From Tubulanus polymorphus (taxonomy: Eukaryota > Nemertea > Palaeonemertea > Tubulaniformes > Tubulanidae): 64,000 nucleotides of DNA. The translations under genes and the position numbers were made by a program. The notes beneath the pieces were generated by a model. The model made no database searches. It was given only the letters and a program-made list of their open reading frames with translations, and was not told the origin of the DNA. The stretch is taken from positions 10,328,501 through 10,392,500 of the forward strand of contig NC_134031.1 in NCBI RefSeq assembly GCF_964204645.1. Direction: 5' to 3'. Shown piece after piece: positions 10,746 to 22,200 of this stretch (its first letter is position 1; each line of letters opens with the position of its first letter).

Positions 10746-12284
10746 AGACAGCAGAAAACCCGTTATTGCTGCTTTGCAGCTATATCTATTATTATCTTTT
10801 TCCACACTTTTTTTGTCAAAAGTACATAGGCTTTTTTATATTACCGCTGTTGCCGATACAATCCGTCTGATTTCATTCAGCTCACTTCGATCTACAAATA
10901 CTCCGTGCGTATTTTGAAGAATCAACGTTACAAAAGCACTATCAGGCCGTAAACATCGAAAATTGAGTCCCATTCAAAGAGCCGACATGTTTTTCTAAGT
11001 CGTCTTTCCGAAATGTACCGCACGTTTCTTGTCACGTCGATTATCAATTCAAGCATAAATTAACAAATTTATTACCCAAAGATTGCACATTCAGCTGCGG
11101 TTTTTAAAAACTAATTTTAACAATAGCCCATTTTCCTCATCAAATCATATTACTGATACTCAGGAGATTTACTACTTTAGATTTTAAAAGCACTGTCGAG
11201 CCGTAAACATCGACGAATCGACGTGTGTCGCTACATCGTCGTTCCGGGGATCAGCTGCGAGTTTCCCCTCATCATGAGAATCAAATCGAGTACAAATTAA
11301 TTTATTACTACCTGTGATTTGGCCACGGGCTTCAAGCAGTTGTGTATTTACTAAGATTAATCATTGGCGTACCGGGGAGTCGTAGGCCTAAACTAAACAC
11401 GCCGAAGAGATATAGCGGAGAAAAGATGTGTCGACGAGGTATCAAAATAAAAGAATATATTACTTTATTCGGCCGCAGGCTTCAACCATTTATCAATACT
11501 CTATATTTCAAACTTTGTCAAATGCACAAGGTATTTACTAAATACAAGTAATTACAATTTAATTGTACGCGACCTTTAGGCTTTAGGCCTACCGGTACTG
11601 AGCTTTACTGTCTCAAACAAACACAGGATAATTGTTGCGTTTACTAATGTACTCATTGGATTGAATTTCAAAACAAAATTCGAAATAAAATTCCGGCAAG
11701 ATTGCTACGATGTACAAAAGATTTCTTTCTTCATAATCCGTAAATGATATCGATTTTACGAATTGAATACCCCAGAGACCTATCTTTGTTGAATAAGGTG
11801 TATACGATGTTTCGGAGGGTTGAAATTCAATCGGCCTACGACCAATCCGTCCGGATTTTAGGCCTACGCATATACATAGGCCTACATAGGATAGTAGCCT
11901 CTATGATGTAAAAGCTAAGTTCACTGTAAAGGAGGAATCAGGTTTATTAAAATGCATGATAATTAGTGATTTACTGGTTCTGACTTGCAACGATCAATCA
12001 CAATTATCAATTTTATTGGCAAAAATGAGTTTTTTTGAAAATTTCTTCTGAGCAGACAGCTTTGTAAGCCAGACTTTTCATTTGGGTTTTTTCATCATAA
12101 GTAAAACTGGTATTTCATTAATTCCTAAGATTTTTTTTTGAAAATTTCGTCTGAGCAGATCAGACTTTTATAAACCAGACTTTTCATTTTTTTCATCATT
12201 AATGAAACTGGTATTTCATTAATTCTTATGAATTAAGTTACTGTGGAGCCCCAAGATCTTTTTTTTTGTTCAAAAGACCGTTCG

Positions 12285-12735
12285 CTCGAAAAAATTTTTT
12301 CGTTCCAAACAATAATATTTTCTTCCATTGAACCGAGATTTGAAAAAATTGTTAGATCAAAGTTGTTTTCGTTCCAACAAACTTTATGTTGTCCAAACGT
12401 AAGGTTTTTCGTTAACAATTGTTCGATCGAACAGAATCGTTTTCATTCAAACATTCGTTCAGTCAAAATTGTCTTTGCTCAATTGTTTTTTTTGTTGCAA
12501 CGAAGAAAAGTACCCAATCGAAAACAAAAAGCGTATTGTTCGATCAGACAGAAATGTTTTCATTCACACAAAATTTTCTTCGCAACATTAAGTTTTTTTT
12601 CGAACAGATATATCGTTCGATGGAAGCGTTTTTCGTTCCTAAGAGTAAAATTTTGTTGGGACTAAATAGTCTTTTCGTTATAATGAGTAATCTTTATTCG
12701 AACAAAATAATCTTCTCATTGAACACAAAGGTATA
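12285..12735. repeat. Degenerate TTCGAACGAAAA array (copy B)
   Basis: Dense, irregular repetition of GTTCGAT/CGAACA and TTTTCGTTC words, with no sharp period. It is preceded by CTGTGGAGCCCCAAGATC, which matches in inverse the block at 42,455-42,475. Confidence 0.75.
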
Positions 12736-12829
12736 ATCTGAACCTGGGTTTTCTGACCATGAACTGAACACGGCTTGTTTAGGTCGTTTTGGAAATATAC
12801 TCTGTCTGGCACATTTCGGATTACTCTGT

Positions 12830-13200
12830 ATATCATCTATCAAGAGAGTGAAGAGAAGACGACTTAGGATACTACATAGCGTGACTCCACTAGTTAGACC
12901 GATTTAGTCCAAGATGAGACAGTTCCGTTGAATTTGGCCACCTGCTTTCATTCAGAGAAATCTGCTGAGCCATTTAAGCGACATCATTGATACCGTTTCT
13001 GAATAGCTTGTTTAGTAACTGCTGTTGTTTAACCTTATCAAATGCTTTTTCGAAATCCATAAAGACAAGGCCTAACAGTCGATTTTCGGAACAGTCGAGT
13101 CAAATAACCATCTGGTCATCCATGGTAGGCTAATTGACTGTTTGTCAACGGTCCTTTTATAAAACCGAGTTGACGGTTGAACAGGATTCTAAATTCCCTT
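12830..13200 (-). pseudogene. LINE reverse-transcriptase scrap (copy B)
   Basis: Same RT segment as in copies A and C, uninterrupted: a DFEKAFDK-type motif near 13,060 through a GSI-like motif near 12,870. This locus is the empty-site reference for the Harbinger insertion. Confidence 0.75.
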
Positions 13201-13748
13201 CATTTTCATGGCATGGTGCAGCTGCATCAGCGTACACGCCATGGCCAACCCAATATCCAGACAAGATCAAGAATGCGAACAAGGATGTGCAGAAAACCCG
13301 TTATCCCTGCTTTATAGCTATATTTTTAGAATTATTCTTGAAATTTAGGCTATTAGACAAATTTCCCGTATACAACATAGATTTGTGATATTGTTACCAT
13401 GTAAAAAAGGTGATAAATTTGTTTTTTTTTGCCCAAAAATTTTGCCAAAAAAAAATTTCTACCTACCTTCTGACTCATCCTGAAAACTTGAGTCAGTGTT
13501 ACAGCAAACTGACAATTATTTTGGGATAGCTTTATGATTATGATAATAATAAATGATAACATAATTTTACTATAAATGTGACTCATCTGAAGTTTTTATG
13601 GTTCATAATGAGGAAAAGAGGTGTTAAGGACTTGTAGGTTTTCATCAACAGTTAAAAGATTGCTATCTCCAAAAAAATTTCAGAAATTTACATTTATTTG
13701 ATATAGTTAGTGTTTCAAAATAATCCTGGATATATGGTCTAATTCGAT

Positions 13749-14715
13749 TTAAGTCTGTAAAGAGATGGAAAATTTTGTATAAATGGGGAGGTTGCTGGCA
13801 CTGTAAGAGAAAGCGTTAAGTACTGAGAATAACATTACATTCAAAGCAATACGGAGAAAGGACATCAGTGAAGTAATGACGATATAATTGACCTCTAAGA
13901 AATAGATCGACACAGATTTGTTTAGGTAGATCTCTCCCAAACGACTTAAGTTCGGTAACATAATAGTAGATATATGGGACAAAGGACTTAAGTTCGGTAA
14001 CATAGTAGTAGATATATGGGACAAACTTGTCTTACTATGCAAAACTTCTGATTTGAATTGAGAAAATGTGGGTAGATTTCTTATATATTGACTAGTATTA
14101 TTCCAGGAATGAATTAATTTCAACGAGGATTCAAGAGAATTATTAAATTTACCTGATAAGGGAATTGGGATGTGGAATTGGGATCTTAGGACCTTTTCTG
14201 GGTTAGAAGTGAATTTCTTAAACAGTGATAAAACATATTGAGGTGATTTACCACATGACACTTTAAACATATACATTTGAAGACGCTTGTGTCATCTGGC
14301 AGCTAGAGTTTGCCAATTTAATATATCTAATACCTTAGCAATGATTGAAGGTACTGAACATGTTGATCAAAACTCAGGTTGTTTTCCAAAACAAAGCCCA
14401 AACGCTTATGCTTAGTTACTGTTGATATGGGATCGTTACATATATACAGAGGATTATAAAGTTTATTACCTCTTTTGGTAAAAATTACATCACAGCTTTT
14501 ACTAGCATTGAATTCTAGACACCATAATGAGGACCAATTTTCTAGTTAAACAAGGTCATCTTGTAGTACTTTTTTTCCTCGGTTTGGTCCTTGCTGTGAT
14601 CTGGGAGATAGCCTGACTGCTTATCATAAAGTAAATCATTTGCTAATAGGTGTTTCAGAATTGGATCGTAAAGGAATCTCTCAAACATTTTACAGAGAAT
14701 AGAATTCCCCGCGGA
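13749..14715 (-). pseudogene. Non-LTR retrotransposon 3' half, internally deleted
   Basis: Minus strand: KMFERFLYDPILKHLL then QSGYLPDHSKD (RT finger region) at ~14,590-14,710. It jumps directly to a post-catalytic DDLV..LENWSSLW and a LGFVLENNLSFDQHV segment, then to IPIPLSGKFNNSLESS and LIHSWNNTSQYIRNLPTFSQ near the C-terminus. The YADD core is missing between the first two blocks. Stops and frameshifts are present. Confidence 0.8.
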
Positions 14716-15815
14716 TCCCCTCGGTATTGAAAAATATCATTTCTCCAAATAGTCCAAATATGATGTAAAAGTATAGGGAGTGATGATGGTCTCACTCAGC
14801 TGGTCCGGCGCGATTGGTAATCGCTTGACAGGCGCGGATCTAGGGAGGGGGCCCGGGCCCCCTCCCTCCTTTAAGTGAAGATCATTTTTTTTTGACCGAC
14901 CGCCCGCCACTCGCTTAATATTAACGCCGCGCTGTGCCATGGCAGTCGAGTTCACACGCACCGGAACATCGTGGAGCCGTTCAGGAAGCATCCTCGCTTG
15001 CCAGGGGTCCGGTATCCCCCCGAACTCGCTTCCCGAACTCGCTTCCACCAGTTCGGCAAACAGCTTTAGCGTAGTGGGTTCGAATCCCTTGACGGGTGAA
15101 GATGTTCAGGAAGTGAATTGCTGTGATGGATATATGCAGTTTTAAATGAAAATTAATCCCTTTGTTTTAGTTGATCAGCAGCAGAATAGGGGAAAGTATT
15201 TGTCATGAATTCTTGCCTCAGAATGCAGGAAATGGCTCCAAAACAGAGTAAAATTTCAAAAATTTTCTAAGGGAGGACCCCGCAGACCCCCCGCAGGGGC
15301 TTCGCATCTTTGTCGCTAAGCGTAGGAACGTCTCGTGCCTCTGCGCTCGGTGTCAATACAGTATCATCATAGCTTCATTTATTAGTTGGTCCCCCCCTAA
15401 ATTGGGCTCTAGATCCGCCCCTGGCTTGAACCGTAAAAACGTTCAGCGCCTGTTTTACTAATTGTCGCGTATTGCATCGCAACACTGATTTTATATCTAC
15501 TTCGATGTGTATGTATTTTATCGATCGTTTGCAGACACGCGCGCATGGCAACAGTAGTAATGTATATGCCTACTACTATTGCCGAGCGGGTACATGGCCA
15601 ATGCCTTCAGTCATTATGCTCCGTATGCAGGCTCCAGTATGATGATTTTTGCAATAATTCAGGGCTCGACCCGTAATACATGAGATGCTGATTATCATCG
15701 AATGAGGATATGCCACATTGGAAATCGCAATTACCTACCAAAATATAATAGTCATTCATGAGTTCAAGATCGCTCTAAGTGCTCGGAGAAGGCTTTTAAT
15801 TTCTAATATTTTATT
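14705..15815 (+). repeat. Interspersed repeat family D, split by a MITE
   Basis: Sequence from CCGCGGATCCCC through TTCAAGATCGCTCTAAGTG recurs in inverse at 35,640-36,240. The inverse copy lacks the MITE at 14,829-15,423 and so gives the empty site. Confidence 0.75.
14829..15423. mobile_element. hAT-like MITE with GCTTGA duplication
   Basis: 595 bp. Terminal inverted repeats are CAGGCGCGGATCTAG and (inverse right end) CAGGGGCGGATCTAG. It is flanked by GCTTGA at 14,823-14,828 and 15,424-15,429. The termini resemble hAT-type non-autonomous elements, but the duplication is 6 bp rather than 8. It contains a G/C-rich GGGGGCCCGGGCCCCC palindrome and an RNA polymerase III B-box-like GGTTCGAATCCC. 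Confidence 0.7.
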
Positions 15816-15828
15816 GAGCGTTGTGGGG

Positions 15829-17088
15829 GGCATACTGTATTCACTTCGTCTTCCGTCTGTCTGTCCGTCATAGCGTCCGTCAGTCCGCAGACAGAGTCCA
15901 ATTATTTTGGGAAGTTTTGAAGACACTTCAAGGTAATGTCTTGAGATTGGTTTATACATGTATCTACCCTAGACTCATCTTCAGCCCAAAAACTGGCCCA
16001 GTCTGATTCAAGATGGCCGACTGGTGGCCATTGTTGATTGCCAAAATCAGCACTTTTTACACATTTTTGAAGTTTTCGAAGGAAATTTGGAAGACACTTC
16101 GATCAATTATCTTGATCTTTCGTATTTGTTTGTATCCCCCAGGGCCCATCAGCATGAGAAAAATTTGGTCGATCGGACTCATGATGGCTATCCTGTGACC
16201 TTTTTTGTGCCCAAAAATGTCAACTTTGGCCTGAATTCTCAGTCCTGTAGCTTCCTAATGGTTTGTCGTTTTTCATTGCAATTTGTGATGGGTATTCTTT
16301 GGAAAGGGATGTTTTATACCTGAGATGGGTATTTTTGATCAGCCAATTATGACGCAATTGGCGGCCATCTTGATATTATCAGTACTCATTCGTAGGTGGA
16401 TGAAAGTTTTTCCACATTTTATTGATACCTAAAGCATATTTTGTTTTCACAATCAATTGGAAAGCTCATAAAGTGTTCTATGATTGTATTGAGTTTCAAG
16501 GGCATTGTATATGGCCACCAGTGGGCGTTGAACGATACAATAACTTAGTATTTCTATATTATATTCATACCTATGCATATATTATTACCACAATCAATTG
16601 GAAAGTTGTAGCTCGTGACATGGTATATGATTGTGGTGAGTTTCAAGGTCATTGGTTTTTGTATATGCAAGGTCATTGGTTTTTGTATATGGCCACCAGG
16701 GGGCATTGAACAATATAATAACTTAGTTTTCCTATATTATATTCAAACCTATGCATATTTTGTTAGAACAATCAATTGGAAAGTTGTAGCTCATGACATG
16801 TTCTATGATTATGGTGAGTTTCAAGGTCATTGGGCTTTGCATATGGTTTCCAGGGGCGTTGAATAGTAGAATAACTTAGTATTTCTATATCATATTGGTA
16901 ACTACGCATATTTTGTTACCACAATCTGTCAAAAATCGTAGCTGCTGGCATGCTCTATGATTGTGGTGAGTTCCAAGATCATTGCATTTTTTCAAGGTCA
17001 TTGGGTGGAGTATTAAGTATTGAATTTCTTTGATTGTTGAGCATTTGAAACCACTTTCCAAGTGGGCATGGTGTCCCTGGACCCCTAA
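15829..17088 (-). mobile_element. CCACTTGGG-family non-autonomous element with internal satellite
   Basis: The minus strand begins AGGGGTCCAGGGACACC, continues with GCCCACTTGG and tandem ~150-bp units (ACCACAATCATAG...GTAACAAAATATGC), then a unique region (GATGGCCGCCAATTG, AAAACTGGGCC-type) and the ACGGACGGA stretch. The terminal palindrome seen in other copies is truncated here. Confidence 0.8.
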
Positions 17089-17329
17089 TTTTCCACCTAC
17101 TGCGGTTTTTAATGACTTTGTCACATTTGTCATGTTGATTGAATCGAACGATGATAGCATTCGGATAGGCAATGTTAGTTTTCTTTTTAATTTTCCACCG
17201 CCATGAATTTACATTTATTCATATTTTGCTGGAACTCTGATATCAGTTCACTCTGTTCACTATTATGATCTATTAGACTACACACTTGGATTTCAGTCTA
17301 CTGTTTTCACCTTCTAAGTTAAGGTTTTT

Positions 17330-17745
17330 TTCTTCAACGACCTACTCATTCTTTTCAATTGCTCGCTCAGTTTATTCAATGCCTCAGCTATAGATGCCAA
17401 TAGTTCCTCTTAAATACATGAAGTTTAGATTTCGCATAAGTTGAAAGGTTGTGCACCTCGTTTGTGAGGCCGGCAACTAAATCAGATGATTCTGAACTGC
17501 TGCATTTCTTTCTCTTTCCCAAGGACCTCTCTGATACTTTTTAGCATTCGATCTGGGAGTAGATGTTGGAGTTAGATCAGCAATAGTATCAGACCAAAAG
17601 ACATCATCTCCCTCATCAGTATCAGCTTCATTTATGAGATCGACGTGTGCCCTTAATCACTGTGCCGCAAACTAAATGCACATAATCGGGCTCTAAAAAC
17701 GGATCGCTGTGGCGAAAGTGCATAAGAATTAATGACGATTAATCA
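17330..17745 (-). pseudogene. Decayed coding remnant, family unknown
   Basis: The minus strand gives a coherent protein in pieces across at least three frame changes: DPFLEPDYVHLVCGTVIKG, HVDLINEADTDEGDDVFWSD and TIADLTPTSTPRSNAKK, then KKCSSSESSDLVAGLTNEVH and NLSTYAKSKLHVFK, and finally ELLASIAEALNKLSEQLKRM. Acidic start, Ser/Thr linker, basic patch and amphipathic helix resemble the second (DNA-binding) proteins of some DNA transposons. That is only an inference, and I do not recognise the family. The first part has a distant relative at 33,580-33,680. Confidence 0.5.
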
Positions 17746-18159
17746 TTTTACTTATAGTAATAATAAGAAAGTTTTCAGCACTGCTCAACTTAATGCGATC
17801 TGTAAAAACTATACTGTGTGTACTAGACTTTTGGAGCGCACGTGAACACTCAGTGCTTCATCTAGCATTAAAAAAGGGCAGGGTGCTGATTTCAAATAAG
17901 GGCATTTTTGTGCGCGATTCCATCGGAGCAAGGGCATATAATAACGCACTCACGTCTGTTTTAGGGGCAACCTGCAATGTTCCCTATTGCATAGAATAGA
18001 GGTACCCCCTACAACGATTGAGGACTGGGATCTATGTTTAACTCTTATTTAGCCATGAGTGACACACTTGACCACTGTACATCCATACACCTATGTCTGA
18101 CAATGAACAAAAGTTAATCAATAATATGATAGATAGGGCTTTCAAAATGATTTGGAAAA

Positions 18160-18530
18160 CCAGTTGCAGACAAAAAAATAGCAGAAAAAAGCAATCTCAA
18201 AAAGCAAATGATACAGCGAAGAAGCCAGCAATAGTGTAGAGGCCTACATGAAATTGCATATTTTTAATCTTAGAAATATCAAATTAATTGATTTAAATTG
18301 ATAGTGTTAGTGATTGACAAGTAACTGTTGATAATTGGTAAGCAGCCAGCTTAAGAACACATTATTGCTATTAAGCTACTCAAACTAATTGTCTCTGCCA
18401 GTCTCTCTGTGAGTTCACGATCAAAGTTTTTCACCTTGTATATATAAAATTTGTCTAATAGTCTAGATAAAAAGATCCAGAGCATCACGAGGTGTTCAAA
18501 ACGAAACAATCCATCGAATATACACTACTA
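18160..18530 (+). repeat. Interspersed repeat family F, copy 1
   Basis: GTTGCAGACAAA through AAGCAGCCAGCTTAAGA and CTCTGTGAGTTCAC; a direct copy lies at 29,415-29,875. No coding signal. Confidence 0.75.
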
Positions 18531-19088
18531 GCTTTACAACGGCAGTCGCTAGAATGATTGGCAGTAGTTTGGAAGTCAGCCAATTTCCTGGAAACTTAAA
18601 CTAGGCCACATGTCTGAGGCACGTTTTCACACGATGCACACTGACTGCAGTACATTTAAATATAACCACTGATCACATGAGCTATTATCATTGATATCAT
18701 ACGAGATATTTCATAGCCGTCGCAGGATTCTTACAAACAGTCGGATGCGACAGCTTATTTTGAAAGCCCTGACTCATTACTCGTGACTGACAAGGGCAGG
18801 AGGGTGGACCTACGGCGAGTGATGAGGGCACAAGGGCGAGCATGGGACACATCTGAAGGGCACAAGGGCGGCTATTTTCGGGGGCGGGGCGAGGCGGGGC
18901 GGACCGCCCCTCTATATTTGGCAAGATGAAGCACTGACACTGAGCATCGATTTAACACGGCAGCTAATGTTGAATGTTGAAAATATAAACCAAGCTGCAC
19001 CATCTACACCAAGTACAGAATATATGTGCCAATCTAAAGAATTATCGGTCCACACAAACAGCGTAAATCATGTCATAAAGAAACATCC

Positions 19089-19121
<33 letters not shown>

Positions 19122-19600
19122 AATGACGAGGATGCCATAGATGGGTTCGTCTAACGATGAAACCCATCAAAAACCACGAAATATTATGAAAAATGTATTT
19201 TGAATTTGCACAGTAGAGCTTAGTATTGTTGATTTTACTATGTTCTTCAAACTAAGAAAACTCATGGATGCACGAAAATTCAATAGGCACATCAGATTTT
19301 TTGCCAATTACTAAATTTAAACAGTAGGGTTCAGTAGTGTTTATTTTTATTATATATATTATCATAGATATTTCTATTTCTGCCGGTGTTTAGACGGTCT
19401 TCCTGGTGGTGTCTGGCGGTTCCTGACAGTTTCTGACGATTCCTGACAGTGTTTAGTATGACCCAAGACATGTGGACTCAACAAGTTCAGACGAAATGTT
19501 ATAATTCTGTAAGAATTTAACATTATGTATAGAAGCTCTGAGCAGTTGAATTGGATATACTACAAATGTGCGGGCTTAAGAGTGGGAAAAAATGATAATA
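18531..19600. other. No gene seen
   Basis: Unique-looking AT-rich sequence with a G/C-rich patch (GGGGCGGGGCGAGGCGGGGC) at 18,880-18,900, the CAGA microsatellite, and short TTCCTGACAGT duplications near 19,410-19,450. Confidence 0.5.
19089..19121 (+). repeat. (CAGA)n microsatellite
   Basis: About eight uninterrupted ACAG units. Confidence 0.97.
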
Positions 19601-19610
19601 ATAGTCAACA

Positions 19611-19645
19611 ATATAGCTGCATAGCAGCGATAACGGGTTACTGCC
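19611..19645 (+). repeat. ATATAGCTGC hairpin / AACGGGTTACTGC motif
   Basis: Variant with a loop change (GCTGCATAGCAGC), preceded by a short AAT-rich run. No RT scrap follows; sequence to ~19,870 has weak similarity to the 1,871-2,096 repeat family (the CCACGTAAAAAG and CCCCTGGTAGCAG parts). Confidence 0.7.
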
Positions 19646-20704
19646 TAACTGGTTCATATATCGCACTGGGAAGAATCATCGAAATAATTCTAATCAGTCC
19701 ATATCATATGACTTATTTCCAAGAAGCGCAACCTGGGTGAACAATATGCTAGATATGTGGATCCAGCCACACACAAGGGCTACCACGTAAAAAGTTTTGA
19801 TGTACCAAAATGGCTTAACCAAAGATATGGTTCTTTCATAGTCCCCTGGTAGCAGTTGCATGAACTAGTTGGTCGCACATGCTGTCCTTGTGCTTCTTGG
19901 TCCGTAATTCTGTTAATACTAGGTTGATCTACCTTTATGCATCAATTTGTTCACTGAGGAATTTGCATTCAGAAATAATCAAAGATTTTAAACAAATTTG
20001 TTTTTGTTTTCATTTATCAGTGACAGTTTACATATTGCAAATATGTTTTAACTACGGTATAACAAATTTGAAAACGAAGTTAACCACGTATACTCAATGA
20101 ACATTAATTTACTTCAATCACAAAGAGGGAATTATAGGTAACAAAATTATTGCGATGCCGGGATTCAAACATGATGTGGCATCAACTGCGTGGACGTCTT
20201 TGAAGCAATTTAGGTAATGTTGAGTTCATCTGCCAAATGGAAGATGGTACAAAATGGTGGCGATAGATGAAACAGAAACGGGAAATCACGGATCGGGACT
20301 TATGTCAGTCCGATGACGTGATTTGCGAAAACAAAATGGCGGCTTTTTGAATTGCTCATATATGAATCAGATAGTGAGAATTGACATCTCTGGACTAATG
20401 TGAGTCCCAATCCTTGATTTACGGTTTAGTTGAGGCTCAAGGTCGTCCGGTAATTTAAAGCTTTTCGGGGTGCACTTTTATCAATGGATGAAAATTCTTT
20501 GCCATATTCTTACCGCTGTTCATTACCCAAAAATTACGTGGGATTAATTCATAACAAATAACTATACGCAAATTTGAAATGGTCAGACACTGACTTATAT
20601 TTCTGACACAATTGAAAATTGCGTTTATAAGCTGTCAGTGGTCGAATCTGAGAGGAATTACGTTTTATGAAAACCTTTTAGCCGAAAAGAAATAATAATA
20701 ATAA

Positions 20705-20990
20705 ATATAGCTGCAAGCAGCAATAACGGGTTTCTGCCTTTCTGGATAGAATGTCGTTCAGGGATTGGAGCAAAGATTTCACCCGAAATCAGTTCGTTAC
20801 ATTCCGTTTTTTTTTGAAAGAGTGCCACCTAGAGGTGAACTCACAACATGGATATGTTGACCCACATGTGCTACTACGCGCATGTGCTACTACGCGCAAA
20901 GTACTAACGTGCCAGGTTTTGGGGGAAATAACATCGAGAAGAACGAAGCTACGGTGTTTTTACCATTCCCTAGTGACAGTTTAAGCGCAT
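20705..20990 (-). repeat. Edge-repeat family copy with GCTGCAAGCAGC hairpin
   Basis: Reverse complement of 1-180 and 1,871-2,096: AATAACGGGTTTCTGCC, then AGTGCCACCTAGAGGTGAACT and GTTGACCCACATGTGCTAC. A 20-bp stretch around GCTACTACGCGCA is duplicated. Confidence 0.75.
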
Positions 20991-22019
20991 ATTCGGTTAT
21001 TATTAGTTCCGAAAAAAAGTCGACTAGATAAGAAAACCGAATTTGGCCCAAAGCACAAATTTGGCCTATAGGGTAAACTATGCAGGAGGGAAGGCCTTAT
21101 AGTGTTACTATAAGTAGAGGAGTGACAAGTCAGTCTGACAAGTCAAGCGATCAGATGGGGACTACAATTCACATATGAAATTGACGTCCAATAACCATTA
21201 TAAACACATAATCACGAACGGTACCATCACTCCCCATTACTGACTGTCACTGGTCTCTGGCTAGCAATCATTCTTTATCGGTGCAGTGGGTAGGTATTTT
21301 CAACTGACTTTGTTCTTCTATGACATTACCATCGCCGCTGCGTCAAGATGTGATGTACATGTACAAGGGACCTCCAATTTGTAATGTATGTGATGGATAA
21401 ACTGACTTTAGACCGTTTAATATCAACAATAACAAGGTATCACTGACGCTGACATTTTCTGACGCTAACTAGTATGACCCTCCTTTTGGACCGGACCAAT
21501 TCAATTCAATTAAGAAAACGCATACCGGTACAATAAATAAATAAACCGCTGTTGATTTTTCGAAGTATTGATATCCACGAACAAAACTATACTATCACAG
21601 AATGTTTAAAAGGAACTGCTTTTAATAACAGTATGTAAACTTACTTCACGAACAAGGAAGTACATGTTTAACTTGTGAATGGTCGAATCCCAGTTATTCA
21701 CAGTAACCTGTGATTTGGATATTCTCGGAGCCTTCCTTCTTTATTGATTTATGAAATGACGTCACAAACTTTCAGATTCGCACCAGTATGCGCGCCATGA
21801 TTGATGATTGCGATTTCCACCGGTGTTATCTTTAAGTAACTTCAAGTTTAAAATAGGAAGCACAGTACATCCATAGAAACTACGCGGAGAAAGAGACTGT
21901 TATATTATTATAAGAGTCTAACATTTCGTTTCAAAGTTGTTAGTAGTCAAATCTAATAGAAGATGATTTTTATGTGACGAAACTCAGTGGAAAATATGTT
22001 AAAATAATGATCAGCAGGA
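20991..22019. other. No gene seen
   Basis: AT-rich sequence without supported exons, inverted repeats or tandem structure. It lies downstream of the last CDC73 exon found. Confidence 0.45.
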
Positions 22020-22064
22020 ATCCAATAGGGTTTCTGCCCAGCAGAAACCCTAATAATAACAATG

Positions 22065-22104
<40 letters not shown>

Positions 22105-22200
22105 TAACAAAACAATAACAATAATAATAATAATTATAATAATGATAATCAACAAAATTACAAAAGGGTTTCTGCGAGAGCAACAGAAACCCTAAAAACA
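22020..22200. repeat. AAT microsatellite flanked by two AGGGTTTCTG hairpins
   Basis: AGGGTTTCTGCC/GCAGAAACCCT, then about 100 bp of AAT/AAC repeats, then AGGGTTTCTGCGAGAG with ACAGAAACCCT. The same hairpin-plus-triplet pairing occurs at 2.1, 45.4 and 61.5 kb. Confidence 0.85.

Larger units (their letters stand above)
2061..10796 (+). mobile_element. Composite repetitive element, copy A (split by Harbinger)
   Basis: Order: hairpin end at ~2093-2195, a common left module to ~3460 (contains GTAAACATCGA and TAGGCCTA motifs), the 31-bp array, a CGACATA palindrome cluster, an antisense LINE-RT scrap (6300-6506 continuing at 10560-10745), and the GCAGAAAACCCGTTAT / GCTGC hairpin end. Copies B and C share both ends and the left module, which defines it as one family. 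No element-specific transposase was seen outside the Harbinger insertion, so it is probably non-autonomous. Confidence 0.72.
10797..13324 (+). mobile_element. Composite repetitive element, copy B
   Basis: Follows copy A head to tail. The left module (10,800-11,900) is closely similar to 2,230-3,330, minus short segments. The 31-bp array and CGACATA cluster are absent. Instead come a ~105-bp direct duplication (12,020-12,230) and a TTCGAACGAAAA-type array (12,285-12,735). It ends in the same antisense RT scrap and GCAGAAAACCCGTTAT motif. Confidence 0.72.

Noticed and set aside
13353-13586. 77-codon minus-strand ORF between copy B and the LINE
   Set aside because: Low-complexity AT-rich sequence (poly-Ile/Lys) with no recognisable motif.
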